A DNA stretch of 64,000 nt from assembly GCF_022808955.1 (NCBI RefSeq), contig NZ_JAKZEY010000012.1, positions 1-64,000 on the forward strand, read 5' to 3'. This DNA is from Anaerococcus sp. AGMB09787 (lineage in GTDB: Bacteria; Bacillota; Clostridia; Tissierellales; Peptoniphilaceae). The stretch's first letter is position 1. The number at the start of each line of letters is the position of its first letter. Positions 19,572 to 28,499 of this stretch are shown in pieces. The notes below the pieces were generated by a model. That model searched no databases. It was not told where the DNA came from and was given only the letters and a program-made list of their open reading frames with translations. The position numbers and the translations under genes are program-made.

Positions 19572-20734
19572 TGGAATGGTTACTAGCAATAAGCTTTGGA
19601 GAGATTTTCTTAAAGGGTAAGAATAGAAATACCTTTTACAAGACTGCTATTAATAATATAAAAAGAAATATAAAGGATATAGGCTATGAAGATATGTATG
19701 TAGAGTCTTCTAAACTCTATATCAAGGCAGATAGGCCCAAATTTGATAGGCTAAAAAAAGAAATCAAGAAGGTTTTTGGTATTTCCTACATAGCAGAGGT
19801 TATAAAAACGGAGAAAGACCTAGAAGTCTTATCAAAGAGTGTAATCGACCTTGTAGAGTTTTATTACGGGGACCAAGCTAAAACCTTTAAGGTTGAGTCA
19901 AAGAGAACTGACAAGTCCTTTCCTCTTATATCTCCTCAATTATCCAGCAAGATAGGTGGAGTAGTCCTAAAAAATAAGAAAAACTTGAGTGTTGATGTCC
20001 ATAAGCCTGATTTTGTAATAAGCATCGATATCAAGGCCCATGCCTATGTTTATATAGTAAGGGAAGAGGGTCTAGGAGGCCTACCTATAGGTTCATCTGG
20101 TAGTGGACTCTTGCTTTTATCTGGTGGGATTGATTCACCTGTTGCAGGTTTTCTTATGGCAAAGAGAGGGATGGAGATAAACGCCCTCCACTTCCATTCT
20201 TATCCCTTTACCTCAAAGAGGGCCCACCAAAAGGCTATGGATCTTGCAAGACTTTTATCAGCCTATACTGGAGAAATGACAGTTTATTCAATAAATCTCG
20301 CAGAAATATATAAGGCCATCAGTCAAAATTGTCCTAGAAGGGATACTACGATTTTATCTAGGAGGTTTATGATGAGAATTGCAAGTAAGCTTGCAAAAGA
20401 TTATGGCTACCAAAGCCTTATTACAGGTGAGAGCCTAGGGCAAGTGGCAAGCCAAACAATAGAGTCAGTTTCTGTAATAAATGAAGCGACAGATTTACCT
20501 ATCCTTAGACCCCTTATAGCCATGGACAAGAAGGATATAATAGATATCTCTGTAAATATAGATACCTATGAGAAGGCAATTGAACCTTATGATGATTGCT
20601 GCTCTATCTTTGCCCCAGCAAATCCAGTAACAAAACCTAAGCTTGAATTTATAAAGAAATCTGAAGAAAACTTAGATATAGAAAAATTAGAAGAAGATGC
20701 TATAAAATCAATGGAAATTATAAAAATATCTTGA
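19571..20734 (+). CDS. thiI: tRNA uracil 4-sulfurtransferase ThiI
   Basis: Makes 4-thiouridine at tRNA position 8. N-terminal ferredoxin-like and THUMP domains cover about 1-165. The PP-loop adenylation motif SGGIDS is at 184-189. The conserved cysteine of the active site lies in DDCCSIFAP (C343/C344). At 387 residues it is the short form without a C-terminal rhodanese domain, as in other Firmicutes, so sulfur must come directly from the upstream desulfurase. The -35 box of the rplU promoter is embedded in its stop codon. Confidence 0.96.
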   Translation: MEWLLAISFGEIFLKGKNRNTFYKTAINNIKRNIKDIGYEDMYVESSKLYIKADRPKFDRLKKEIKKVFGISYIAEVIKTEKDLEVLSKSVIDLVEFYYGDQAKTFKVESKRTDKSFPLISPQLSSKIGGVVLKNKKNLSVDVHKPDFVISIDIKAHAYVYIVREEGLGGLPIGSSGSGLLLLSGGIDSPVAGFLMAKRGMEINALHFHSYPFTSKRAHQKAMDLARLLSAYTGEMTVYSINLAEIYKAISQNCPRRDTTILSRRFMMRIASKLAKDYGYQSLITGESLGQVASQTIESVSVINEATDLPILRPLIAMDKKDIIDISVNIDTYEKAIEPYDDCCSIFAPANPVTKPKLEFIKKSEENLDIEKLEEDAIKSMEIIKIS

Positions 20735-20759
20735 CAAGGATGGTAAAGTACAGTAATAT
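20731..20759 (+). promoter_or_regulatory. Promoter for rplU-prp-rpmA
   Basis: Perfect -35 TTGACA (20731-20736), 17-base spacer, -10 TAATAT (20754-20759). The TGA stop of thiI (20732-20734) is part of the -35. Confidence 0.75.
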
Positions 20760-20770
20760 AAATAAGTAAA

Positions 20771-20806
20771 CCGCTCAGTTTCGGGTTCTGATCCCCAAAT
20801 CTGGCG
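20771..20806 (+). ncRNA. Ribosomal protein L21-type mRNA leader
   Basis: A structured leader between the promoter and rplU. CGC-T-CAG-TTTCGGG (20772-20785) folds back on CCCCAAA-T-CTG-GCG (20793-20806) with a seven-base loop; a C-C mismatch and bulged T residues interrupt the helix. Position and shape match the L21 leader described in Firmicutes, where binding of the product is thought to control the operon. I could not run a covariance search. Confidence 0.72.
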
Positions 20807-20832
20807 AGAATTTTAAGTAATAGGAGGTTTCC

Positions 20833-21141
20833 ATGTACGCAATTATAAAGACAGGTGGAAAACAATACAAAGTATCAGAAGGTGACTTAGTTAGAGTTGA
20901 AAAACTTAACAACGAAGTTGGTGAAACCGTAGAATTTGATCAAGTTCTTTTAGTAGCAGGAGATGAAGTAAAAGTTGGAGCTCCATACGTAGAAAACGCA
21001 AAAGTTACTGCGACAGTTGAAGATCAAAACAAAGAAAAGAAAATAGTTGTATTTAAGTATAAACCAAAGAAAAAATACAGAAAAAAACACGGTCACAGAC
21101 AACCTTATACTTTAGTAAAAATTGATAGCATATCTCTTTAA
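20833..21141 (+). CDS. rplU: 50S ribosomal protein L21
   Basis: Large-subunit protein, 102 residues, opening [18 protein letters not shown] and ending with the basic [19 protein letters not shown] segment that binds 23S rRNA. A strong AGGAGG site precedes the ATG. Codon choice (AAC, GAC, AGA) is that of a highly expressed gene. It is first in rplU-prp-rpmA, the standard Firmicutes operon, and its stop overlaps the prp ATG by one base. Confidence 0.98.
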   Translation: MYAIIKTGGKQYKVSEGDLVRVEKLNNEVGETVEFDQVLLVAGDEVKVGAPYVENAKVTATVEDQNKEKKIVVFKYKPKKKYRKKHGHRQPYTLVKIDSISL

Positions 21142-21452
21142 TGATTAATGTTGAAGTATTAATTAAAGACGATAGAAGAGTAGGTTATGAAATAAGAGGC
21201 CATGCAGACTTTGCTGAACATGGCAGCGATATAGTTTGCTCTGCTGTTACAATACTTGCTTATTCATGTGTAAATACCTTGGACCAATATGCTGATAAGG
21301 TAGAATTTATCGACGATGGTGATATATTGTATTTGAGAACAGATGAAGATAGCAAGGAAATAGCAACAGTATTTGCTTATTTTGAAACAGGAGTCCAAAC
21401 TTTATTATCGAATTATGGTGATTACGTAAAATTAAATTATAAGGAGACTTGA
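21141..21452 (+). CDS. prp: Ribosomal-processing cysteine protease Prp
   Basis: Cysteine protease that trims the N-terminal extension of L27 in Firmicutes and relatives. The catalytic pair is visible as H21 in [11 protein letters not shown] and C33 in [14 protein letters not shown]. Length 103 is typical. It lies between rplU and rpmA, as expected for an enzyme whose only known substrate is L27. It overlaps rplU by one base and ends just before the rpmA ATG. Confidence 0.95.
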   Translation: MINVEVLIKDDRRVGYEIRGHADFAEHGSDIVCSAVTILAYSCVNTLDQYADKVEFIDDGDILYLRTDEDSKEIATVFAYFETGVQTLLSNYGDYVKLNYKET

Positions 21453-21454
21453 AT

Positions 21455-21748
21455 ATGATAAGAAATATTGATTTACAAAGATTGTCAAGTAAAAAGGGAG
21501 TATCTTCATCAAAGAACGGTAGAGATTCAAATCCTAAAATGCTTGGTGTTAAGAGAAGCGATGGACAATTTGTTAATGCTGGAACAATCATAGTAAGACA
21601 AAGAGGAACCAAGATTCATCCAGGCAACAATGTTAAAAAGGGTGCTGATGATACTCTATATGCTGTATGCGAAGGCGTTGTTAAATTTGAAAGAAGAGGA
21701 AGAGACAGAAAGCAAGTTTCTGTTTACGCTCAAGAAGAAATAGCTTAA
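21455..21748 (+). CDS. rpmA: 50S ribosomal protein L27 with cleavable N-terminal extension
   Basis: Large-subunit protein whose mature N-terminus reaches the peptidyl-transferase centre. I start it at ATG 21455 (97 residues), eight bases after AAGGAG, rather than at the in-frame TTG at 21449. The mature-type sequence [15 protein letters not shown] is preceded by an extension ending DLQRL, where related bacteria have LQFF-A; this should be the Prp site but is divergent. The rest ([25 protein letters not shown]) is canonical. It is followed by a strong terminator. Confidence 0.95.
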   Translation: MIRNIDLQRLSSKKGVSSSKNGRDSNPKMLGVKRSDGQFVNAGTIIVRQRGTKIHPGNNVKKGADDTLYAVCEGVVKFERRGRDRKQVSVYAQEEIA

Positions 21749-21754
21749 ATTAGG

Positions 21755-21778
21755 GCTTGCCTGTTGGCAAGCTTTTTT
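21755..21778 (+). terminator. Intrinsic terminator after rpmA
   Basis: GCTTGCC (21755-21761), loop TGTT, GGCAAGC (21766-21772), then six T. It separates the ribosomal unit from obg; some read-through is likely since no clear obg promoter is visible in the 18 bases before its ATG. Confidence 0.88.
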
Positions 21779-21796
21779 ATATGAGAGGAAAATCCT

Positions 21797-23077
21797 ATGA
21801 TAGATTACGCAAAAGTATACCTCAAGGCAGGAGATGGTGGAAACGGAGCTGTTGCTTGGAGAAGAGAAAAGTATGAGCCAAACGGTGGCCCTGCCGGTGG
21901 CGATGGTGGTAATGGTGGCTCTATTGTCCTTAGGGCTACTAGAAACCTATCAACCCTAGATGAATTTAGATATAAGACAAAGTACCTGGCTCCTAATGGA
22001 GAAGCTGGTGGCAAGAGCAAAAAATTTGGCAAAAAAGGCGAAGATCTTTATATTAATGTCCCAATGGGTACAGTTATAAGAGAAGCAGAATCTAATGTAA
22101 TTGTTAAAGATATGAGTGTCGATGGAGAAGAATTTGTAATTGCCAAGGGAGGCAAGGGGGGCAGGGGTAATGTCCACTTCAAAAGCTCCATTAGACAAGC
22201 TCCTAGGTTTGCAGAAATAGGCAAAAAGGGCCAAGAGATAGAAGTAATACTAGAACTTAAAATCCTTGCTGACGTGGGCCTTGTCGGTCTACCTAATGTA
22301 GGTAAGTCTACCCTAATCTCAGTAATATCAAAGGCCAAGCCCAAAATTGCCAACTACCACTTCACAACCCTTGATCCAAATCTCGGAGTTGTAAATATAG
22401 ATAGGGAAAGAAGCTTTATAGTGGCTGATATTCCTGGTCTTATAGAGGGGGCTAGCGATGGAAATGGCTTGGGCCATGATTTCTTAAAGCACATAGAAAG
22501 GTGTAGGGTCCTAGTACACTTGGTAGATATATCTGGCATAGAGGGTAGAGATCCTATAGAAGACTTTAAGTTAATAAACAAGGAACTAAGCCTATATGAT
22601 GATAGACTAGGGGATAAGCCAATGATAGTGGCCCTCAATAAGTCTGACTTAGATTATAATAACAATGCTGATAAGTTTATAGAAGAATTTGGTGAAAAAT
22701 ATAAGATATTTACCATATCAGCTGCTACAACTAAGGGTATAAAAGAATTAATAGATGGTGTTTATGACTTGTTAAGTCAAAGTAAGGCCAAGGAATTTGA
22801 CCTAATGGAAGAAGTTGACGAAGACTTCCTAGATAGCTTCTACAATAAGAAAATCGACTATGACCTAAACTTTGGCAAGGATGGAGATATCTACCTTGTT
22901 TATGGTAAGAGGGTTGACAACCTCTTAGAGAAGGTCGACTACAAGGAATATGACGGAGCCATGCACTTTGAGAAAAAACTTAGGGAAATGGGAGTTTTTG
23001 ATAAGTTAAAGGAAATGGGTATCGAAGAAGGTGACAGCGTAGCCTTTGGAGATATTGTATTTGAATATTACGAATAG
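21797..23077 (+). CDS. obg: GTPase ObgE/CgtA
   Basis: Ribosome-associated GTPase involved in 50S assembly and stress signalling. The glycine-rich Obg domain (about 1-158; GGNGAVAWRREKYEPNGGP, KGGKGGRGN) precedes the G domain with GLPNVGKST, DIPGLIEGA and NKSD, and a C-terminal OCT domain covers about 340-426. Length 426 is typical of Firmicutes. It lies after rplU-prp-rpmA as in most bacteria and is followed by yhbY, another 50S-linked protein. Ribosome site is GAGAGGAAAA. Confidence 0.97.
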   Translation: MIDYAKVYLKAGDGGNGAVAWRREKYEPNGGPAGGDGGNGGSIVLRATRNLSTLDEFRYKTKYLAPNGEAGGKSKKFGKKGEDLYINVPMGTVIREAESNVIVKDMSVDGEEFVIAKGGKGGRGNVHFKSSIRQAPRFAEIGKKGQEIEVILELKILADVGLVGLPNVGKSTLISVISKAKPKIANYHFTTLDPNLGVVNIDRERSFIVADIPGLIEGASDGNGLGHDFLKHIERCRVLVHLVDISGIEGRDPIEDFKLINKELSLYDDRLGDKPMIVALNKSDLDYNNNADKFIEEFGEKYKIFTISAATTKGIKELIDGVYDLLSQSKAKEFDLMEEVDEDFLDSFYNKKIDYDLNFGKDGDIYLVYGKRVDNLLEKVDYKEYDGAMHFEKKLREMGVFDKLKEMGIEEGDSVAFGDIVFEYYE

Positions 23078-23085
23078 GGGAATTT

Positions 23086-23370
23086 ATGTTAACAGGTAAA
23101 CAAAGAGCAGCTCTCAAGCAAGAGGCACATGATTTTAAGCCTGTAATAAATATAGGCAAAAATTCTATAACTGATGAGTTAATTGAGGCTATAGATGAAG
23201 CCTTGGAAGCAAGAGAGCTAATTAAGATCAAAATTTTATCTAATAATTTAGATGACCAAGAAGAGATAGTAAATGATGTTATCGAAAGACTCGATGCAGA
23301 ATTTATATCCCACCTGGGTTCAATTTTTACAATTTATAGAAAAAACGAAGAAAATAAGTACGGATTATAA
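23086..23370 (+). CDS. YhbY-family RNA-binding protein (CRM domain)
   Basis: A 94-residue single CRM-domain protein, MLTGKQRAALKQEAHDFKP then INIGKNSITDELI, including the GxxG-like loop. Homologues associate with pre-50S particles. It lies eight bases after obg and overlaps nadD by one base. The obg-yhbY-nadD-yqeK-rsfS order mirrors the Bacillus yqeH-aroD-yqeI-nadD-yqeK-rsfS block without the first two genes. Confidence 0.94.
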   Translation: MLTGKQRAALKQEAHDFKPVINIGKNSITDELIEAIDEALEARELIKIKILSNNLDDQEEIVNDVIERLDAEFISHLGSIFTIYRKNEENKYGL

Positions 23371-23966
23371 TGAGGATAGGACTTTTTGGAGGAACTTTTG
23401 ACCCCATTCACATTGGCCATCTTATAGTTGTGGAAAATTGTATTAACTATATGAATTTGGATAGGGTTATAATTTTGCCAAGCTCAGATCCTCCCCACAA
23501 GAGAGATAGGAAAAAGACTGCTACAAGTATTAGAGTTGAGATGGTGAGCGAAGCCATAAAGGATAATGACAAGCTAGTCCTATCAACCTATGAATCCACA
23601 GACCATATAGTTCACTACACTGACGATACTATAAAATATTTTAGGGAAAATTTTCCAGATGATGATATTTTTTATATCATGGGAGAAGATTCTTTCTTAA
23701 CCATAGATACCTGGAAAAACTACGAGGATATCTTGGATACCAATATTATTGTCTTTACCAGGTCTAATATAGACGAAGATAGCGAACTGGTTAGGAAGGT
23801 TCACGATATAAGGAAGGATAATCCAAATATTTTTTTAATAAACAACCTAAATATAAATATCTCATCAACCCTTATTAGGGGCTTGGTTAAGGATGACAAA
23901 AGCATCAAATACTTAGTAAGGGATGGAGTAAAATATATAATAGAAAATAGGGGGTTGTATGTTTGA
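23370..23966 (+). CDS. nadD: Nicotinate-nucleotide adenylyltransferase
   Basis: Adenylates nicotinate mononucleotide to deamido-NAD. The nucleotidyltransferase signature GGTFDPIHIGH (7-17) and the C-terminal ISSTLIR are both intact, with PSSDPPHKRD contacting substrate. Length 198 is standard. It overlaps yhbY by one base and yqeK by eight. The downstream HD hydrolase and rsfS are its constant companions in Firmicutes. Confidence 0.97.
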   Translation: MRIGLFGGTFDPIHIGHLIVVENCINYMNLDRVIILPSSDPPHKRDRKKTATSIRVEMVSEAIKDNDKLVLSTYESTDHIVHYTDDTIKYFRENFPDDDIFYIMGEDSFLTIDTWKNYEDILDTNIIVFTRSNIDEDSELVRKVHDIRKDNPNIFLINNLNINISSTLIRGLVKDDKSIKYLVRDGVKYIIENRGLYV

Positions 23967-24525
23967 TATAGACTTATATAAGGATAAGCTATTGGAGGAC
24001 ATAGGCAAAAAACGTTACAAGCATAGTCTAAGAGTGGTAGATGCAGCTATTAAGCTAAGTGAAGATCTTGATATAGAAGTTGACAAGGTAAAGGCGGCGG
24101 CCGTTTTGCATGATTGTGCCAAGTACAATGAAGAGAAATATATAAGAGAGCTTGACCTAAAGATAGATGAAAAAATCGATCCAACAAGTCCTGTTATCCA
24201 TGCATTTGTAGGGGCAGAAGTTGCCCAAAAAGTGTATAATATTAAAGATAATGATATCCTAGATGCTATAAGGTACCACACGACTGGTAGGGCCAATATG
24301 AGCCTCTATGAGAAGATAGTATTCTTGGCAGATGCCATCGAAGAAAAAAGGGACTATCCAGGAGTAGAGGATATAAGGAAAAAGGCTTTTGAGGATATCG
24401 ATCAGGGACTTTTAGAGTGCCTAGATCATAATATAAAGTTTTTAATAGATAAGAAGTCTTATATCGAAAGTCTTACTTTTGAGGCTAGAAATTATCTAAT
24501 AAAGGAGAAAAATGGAAAAAGTTGA
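23959..24525 (+). CDS. yqeK: HD-domain Ap4A hydrolase YqeK
   Basis: HD-superfamily hydrolase of the YqeK type, shown in other Firmicutes to split diadenosine tetraphosphate symmetrically to ADP. Metal-binding residues are seen in KHSLRVVDAA (about 19-28), AAVLHDCAKYN (about 49-59) and IRYHTTGR (about 100). Length 188 is typical. It overlaps nadD by eight bases and rsfS by fourteen, so the three are translated together. Confidence 0.94.
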   Translation: MFDIDLYKDKLLEDIGKKRYKHSLRVVDAAIKLSEDLDIEVDKVKAAAVLHDCAKYNEEKYIRELDLKIDEKIDPTSPVIHAFVGAEVAQKVYNIKDNDILDAIRYHTTGRANMSLYEKIVFLADAIEEKRDYPGVEDIRKKAFEDIDQGLLECLDHNIKFLIDKKSYIESLTFEARNYLIKEKNGKS

Positions 24526-24820
24526 AAGAATTTTAAAGACCTTAGACGATAAACTTGCTATAGATATAAAAACTATAGAGCTAGATAATTCGTCAGTAGC
24601 TGATGCTTTCATTATAGCAAGTGGTGGATCAATTAACCAAACCCGCGCCTTGGCAGATTATGTCGAAGAAGACCTAGAAAAGGAAGGATATAAGGTATTT
24701 TCTAAGGAGGGTCTTAGGGAGGGTGAATGGATTCTCCTTGATGTAGGAGATGTAATTGTTCACATATTTACACAAAAACAACGTGAATTTTACGACTTAG
24801 ATAATTTATGGGAGAGATAG
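24512..24820 (+). CDS. rsfS: Ribosomal silencing factor RsfS
   Basis: Binds L14 on the 50S subunit and blocks subunit joining when nutrients are low. The 102 residues show the family blocks IDNSSVADAFIIASGGS-like (LDNSSVADAFIIASG), EGLREGEWILLDVGDVIVHIF and REFYDLDNLW. It overlaps yqeK by 14 bases. It ends the nadD-yqeK-rsfS trio; a 24-base gap with a small hairpin leads to comEA. Confidence 0.96.
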   Translation: MEKVERILKTLDDKLAIDIKTIELDNSSVADAFIIASGGSINQTRALADYVEEDLEKEGYKVFSKEGLREGEWILLDVGDVIVHIFTQKQREFYDLDNLWER

Positions 24821-24828
24821 TTCCCTAA

Positions 24829-24846
24829 ATTGTAGGAGCTTACAAT
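24829..24846 (+). promoter_or_regulatory. Hairpin enclosing comEA ribosome site
   Basis: ATTGTA (24829-24834) and TACAAT (24841-24846) pair perfectly around GGAGCT. The Shine-Dalgarno is in the six-base loop and the first two bases of the comEA ATG (24845-24847) are in the stem. Confidence 0.35.
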
Positions 24847-25450
24847 GTCAGAGGATAAAAGAGATAAGATAATTTATTTTTTGGTAGTTGTAATAGTTGC
24901 CCTGGGTGCTAGGAGTTTCTTTAAGGGAGACTTTTCTAGTGCCTTTAAAAGGGACGAAGATTTAAAAATAATAGCAGAAGATAGTATTTCTGAAGAAAAT
25001 CAAGAAGAAATTACTAAGGAAAAGGCTGATAGAAAAGTCTACATAACAGGCCAAATCACAAATCCTGGTGTCTATATCATAGGAGATGATGATAGGCTTG
25101 AGGATTTAATAAAAATGGCAGGAGGCCTAACAGAAAGAGCCAACAACAAGAACTTGAATTTAGCTATTAAATTAGAAGACCAAATGAAAATATACATACC
25201 GGATATCGATGAAGATATTATAGAAGAAGACCTAAATTTGAGCGAAAGTACAAGTGCTGGTGGACTTGTCAATATAAACACTGCCAGCAAGGAAGAGCTT
25301 ATGGAGCTTCCCAATGTTGGAGAAAAAAGAGCAGAAGCCATTATAAACTATAGAGAAGAAAATCGATTTGAAAAAATCGAAGACATAAAAAAAGTTACTG
25401 GAATAGGCGATAAATTTTTCGAGGCATTGAAGGATTTAATAACAATATAG
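24845..25450 (+). CDS. comEA: ComEA-like membrane-anchored DNA-binding protein
   Basis: A 201-residue competence-type receptor: an N-terminal membrane anchor (about 9-25), a linker, a SLBB domain (KVYITGQITNPGVYII to about 120), and a C-terminal double helix-hairpin-helix (VNINTASKEELMELPNVGEK, then RFEKIEDIKKVTGIGDKFF). In competent bacteria ComEA binds incoming double-stranded DNA outside the membrane. No comEC or comEB follows; the context is rsfS and an Rrf2 gene, so the uptake channel must be elsewhere if it exists. The start codon sits in a small hairpin. Confidence 0.9.
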   Translation: MSEDKRDKIIYFLVVVIVALGARSFFKGDFSSAFKRDEDLKIIAEDSISEENQEEITKEKADRKVYITGQITNPGVYIIGDDDRLEDLIKMAGGLTERANNKNLNLAIKLEDQMKIYIPDIDEDIIEEDLNLSESTSAGGLVNINTASKEELMELPNVGEKRAEAIINYREENRFEKIEDIKKVTGIGDKFFEALKDLITI

Positions 25451-25458
25451 GTGATAAA

Positions 25459-25860
25459 ATGAAATTATCAACAAGAGGAAGGTATGGATTGAGAGCCATG
25501 TGCTACCTGGCTTCCAATAAGAACAAGGGCTATATATCTGTATCCGAAATCTCCGATAAGCTAAATTTATCAGAGAACTACTTGGAACAGCTAATTAGGC
25601 TCTTAAAAAACGAGGGACTAATCAAGTCTCAAAGAGGCCCCAAGGGTGGCTATATGATTACAAAAGACCTCAAGGATATAAGTGTCGGCGAGGTTTTGAG
25701 GGCCCTTGAGGGAAATATCACGATGAGTGAATGTGTAAGTGGTAGTTATGACTGCTACAATAAGTGTGATGCATACAGTGTTTTTAATAGGATAGACCAG
25801 GTAATTAACGACGCTGTTGATTCTATTACTTTAGAAAATATTATAAATCAAGAAGTATGA
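25459..25860 (+). CDS. Rrf2-family transcriptional regulator (IscR/CymR-like)
   Basis: A 133-residue winged-helix regulator beginning MKLSTRGRYGLRAMCYLA, with recognition region SENYLEQLIRLLKNEGLI and the wing RGPKGGYMI. Three cysteines in a C-x6-C-x3-C pattern (ECVSGSYDCYNKC, about 91-103) could bind an Fe-S cluster as in IscR, but the spacing differs from IscR's, so CymR-like or another sensing mode is possible. It stands between comEA and alaS, not beside the desulfurase gene at 18453. Target genes cannot be inferred. Confidence 0.9.
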   Translation: MKLSTRGRYGLRAMCYLASNKNKGYISVSEISDKLNLSENYLEQLIRLLKNEGLIKSQRGPKGGYMITKDLKDISVGEVLRALEGNITMSECVSGSYDCYNKCDAYSVFNRIDQVINDAVDSITLENIINQEV

Positions 25861-25869
25861 GGTAAACAA

Positions 25870-28488
25870 ATGAAACAATTAGGAATGAATGAGTTAAGAA
25901 GTAAATTTTTAAACTTTTTTGCTAAGGACAAGGGCCATACCCTACTTAAATCTTTTCCACTAATACCTGTAGATGATGATTCACTACTACTAATAAATGC
26001 TGGTATGGCACCCCTAAAGAAATATTTTACTGGTGAGAAGAAGATGAAAAATAATAGGGCGACTTCATCTCAAAAATGTGTTAGGACTGCAGATATTGAG
26101 AGAGTTGGGAAGACTGAACGCCATGGAACATTCTTTGAGATGCTGGGTAACTTTTCCTTTGGGGATTATTTTAAGGAAGAAGCCATAAGCTGGGCCTACG
26201 AATTTTTGACTTCAGAACTTGAAATTTCTAAGGACCTCCTATGGGTAACAGTTTACAAGGATGATGATGAAGCCTACAATATATGGAAGGATAAGATAGG
26301 TATAGATCCAGAAAGAATTTTGAGACAAGGCAAGGAAGATAACTTCTGGGAAATCGAAATGGGTCCATGTGGTCCTTGTTCAGAAATCTTTGTCGATAGG
26401 GGAGAAGCTAGGGCAGTAGATGAGAATGATACTAAACCTGGCAATGATGATTCAGATAGGTTTATGGAAGTGTGGAATCTAGTATTTACCCAATTTAACA
26501 AGGAAAAGGATAAAAATTACACTCCACTTGCCCATCCAAATATAGATACAGGTATGGGTCTTGAGAGGATTGCCATGGTCCTTCAAGAAAAAGACAACAT
26601 CTTTGAAGTTGACGTTATGGCTGCTATCATTGATGAAATTGAAAAAGTTTCTGGCAAAAAATATAAGAAAGACAAGAAATCCGATGTATCTATCAGAGTA
26701 ATAGCAGATCATACCAAGGCTATGACCTTTTTAGTAGGAGATGGAGTAATTCCATCAAATGAAAAGAGAGGCTATGTTCTTAGAAGACTTATAAGAAGAG
26801 CGTATAGGCATGGAAAATTACTAGGAATAGAAGGAGAATTCCTAAGTAAAATAGTTGATAAGGTAATAGATTCCTACAAGGTAGAATACCAAGAACTAGA
26901 AGACAATAGAGAAAAAATTAAAGAAATAATCATAGAAGAAGAAGACAGATTCCAAAAAACTATCGACCAAGGCCTACTTATGCTAGAAGAAAAGATCGAA
27001 GCTATCAAAGCTAAGGGTGAGTCTATCCTTGATGGAAAAGAAGCCTTTAGATTGTATGACACCTATGGTTTCCCACTAGACTTAACCAAGGAAATACTAG
27101 AAGAAAATAACCTAAGTGTTGATGAAGAGGCCTTCGATAAGGAAATGGAAATCCAAAAGCAAACAGCCAGGGATGCTAGGAAGAAAGAGGCAGGTTGGTC
27201 ACTTGATAACCTAAATACTGAAGGCATCGCTAAGACCGACTTCCTAGGTTATGACAACCTAGTCGTAGAAGGCAAGGTTCTTAGACTCTACCAAAATAAT
27301 GATCAAGTTGATTCTATAAGTGAAGATCAAGGAGAAAATGGTATAGTAATATCTGATAAGACTTCGTTTTATGCTGAGGGCGGCGGGGAAGTTGCCGATA
27401 CAGGATATATCTATAATGAAAACTTTAAGGCAAGGGTAATCGACGTCCAAAAGCAAAAAGATATCTATTTCCATTATGTAGAAGTTATAGAAGGAAAACT
27501 AGCTATAAATGATGGGGCAAGCTTTGAGGTAGATAAGGATAGACGTTATGCTATCGAGAGAAACCACTCAGCTACCCACCTATTAGACCAAGCACTAAAA
27601 GATGTATTAGGAAGTCAAGTTGGACAAGCAGGATCACTGGTAGATGAAAATAAATTAAGATTTGACTTTACCCACAATAAGGCCTTGACAAGTGAAGAGT
27701 TATCTCAAATAGAGCAAATTGTTAATAGGCAAATTGCCAAGAGAGATGTAGTTACCAAGGAAATTATGGACTACAAGGACTCACAAGAAGCAGGTGCTAT
27801 AGGCTTATTTGAAGATAAGTATAAGGATAAGGTTAGAGTTGTAAGCATGGGAGATTACTCAAAGGAACTTTGTGGTGGCTGCCATGTAAATAACACATCA
27901 GATATATTGATGTTTAAAATCAAATCAGAGTCTTCAGTATCAGCTGGAGTTAGAAGAATAGAAGCTATAACAGGAACTAAGGTATATGAGCTCTTGTTAG
28001 AAGATGAAAATAAGCTAGCAAGCATAGCTAGACAATTAAATACCAATCAAAACAACATCGAAAATAGGATTGATAACCTAAAAGCTGAGATAGAAAGTCA
28101 AAAACAAGAGATTAATAGACTAAAGGCTACAAGCTCCCAAGATATAGTTGGAGAATTAAAAGAAGCTATCAAAGAAATTAACGGTGTTAACGTCCTAGTC
28201 AAGAAGTTTGACAAGGCTAGTATGGATGAGCTACGTGACTATGAAAATAGGATCAAGAGCAAGGTAGATAATCTAATTATAGTCTTTGCTTCTGTGGATG
28301 ATAAGATAGTATTTACAGTTTCAGTGGATGATAAGCTAACAGATAGATATGATGCAGGTAAAATCGTAAGAACCGTTGCCCAAATTACTGGAGGAAACGG
28401 TGGTGGTAGAAAGAACTTTGCTCAAGCTGGAGGAAAGGACATTTCTAAGTTAGATGAGGCTCTAGATAAAGTTTACGAAATCATTTAA
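25870..28488 (+). CDS. alaS: Alanine--tRNA ligase
   Basis: Class II synthetase with built-in editing. The catalytic core begins [18 protein letters not shown] and holds [12 protein letters not shown] and [17 protein letters not shown]. The editing domain has [11 protein letters not shown] and CGGCHV zinc ligands. A coiled-coil (about 720-755) and a C-terminal DHHA1-like domain with [15 protein letters not shown] end the 872-residue protein, a normal length. No T-box is visible in the nine-base gap after the Rrf2 gene. It heads the alaS-ireB-ruvX series common to Firmicutes. Confidence 0.98.
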   Translation: MKQLGMNELRSKFLNFFAKDKGHTLLKSFPLIPVDDDSLLLINAGMAPLKKYFTGEKKMKNNRATSSQKCVRTADIERVGKTERHGTFFEMLGNFSFGDYFKEEAISWAYEFLTSELEISKDLLWVTVYKDDDEAYNIWKDKIGIDPERILRQGKEDNFWEIEMGPCGPCSEIFVDRGEARAVDENDTKPGNDDSDRFMEVWNLVFTQFNKEKDKNYTPLAHPNIDTGMGLERIAMVLQEKDNIFEVDVMAAIIDEIEKVSGKKYKKDKKSDVSIRVIADHTKAMTFLVGDGVIPSNEKRGYVLRRLIRRAYRHGKLLGIEGEFLSKIVDKVIDSYKVEYQELEDNREKIKEIIIEEEDRFQKTIDQGLLMLEEKIEAIKAKGESILDGKEAFRLYDTYGFPLDLTKEILEENNLSVDEEAFDKEMEIQKQTARDARKKEAGWSLDNLNTEGIAKTDFLGYDNLVVEGKVLRLYQNNDQVDSISEDQGENGIVISDKTSFYAEGGGEVADTGYIYNENFKARVIDVQKQKDIYFHYVEVIEGKLAINDGASFEVDKDRRYAIERNHSATHLLDQALKDVLGSQVGQAGSLVDENKLRFDFTHNKALTSEELSQIEQIVNRQIAKRDVVTKEIMDYKDSQEAGAIGLFEDKYKDKVRVVSMGDYSKELCGGCHVNNTSDILMFKIKSESSVSAGVRRIEAITGTKVYELLLEDENKLASIARQLNTNQNNIENRIDNLKAEIESQKQEINRLKATSSQDIVGELKEAIKEINGVNVLVKKFDKASMDELRDYENRIKSKVDNLIIVFASVDDKIVFTVSVDDKLTDRYDAGKIVRTVAQITGGNGGGRKNFAQAGGKDISKLDEALDKVYEII

Positions 28489-28499
28489 GGAGTATATAT

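Noticed and set aside
21449-21454. TTG start for rpmA
   Set aside because: ATG 21455 has ideal spacing from AAGGAG; the TTG is only three bases from it.
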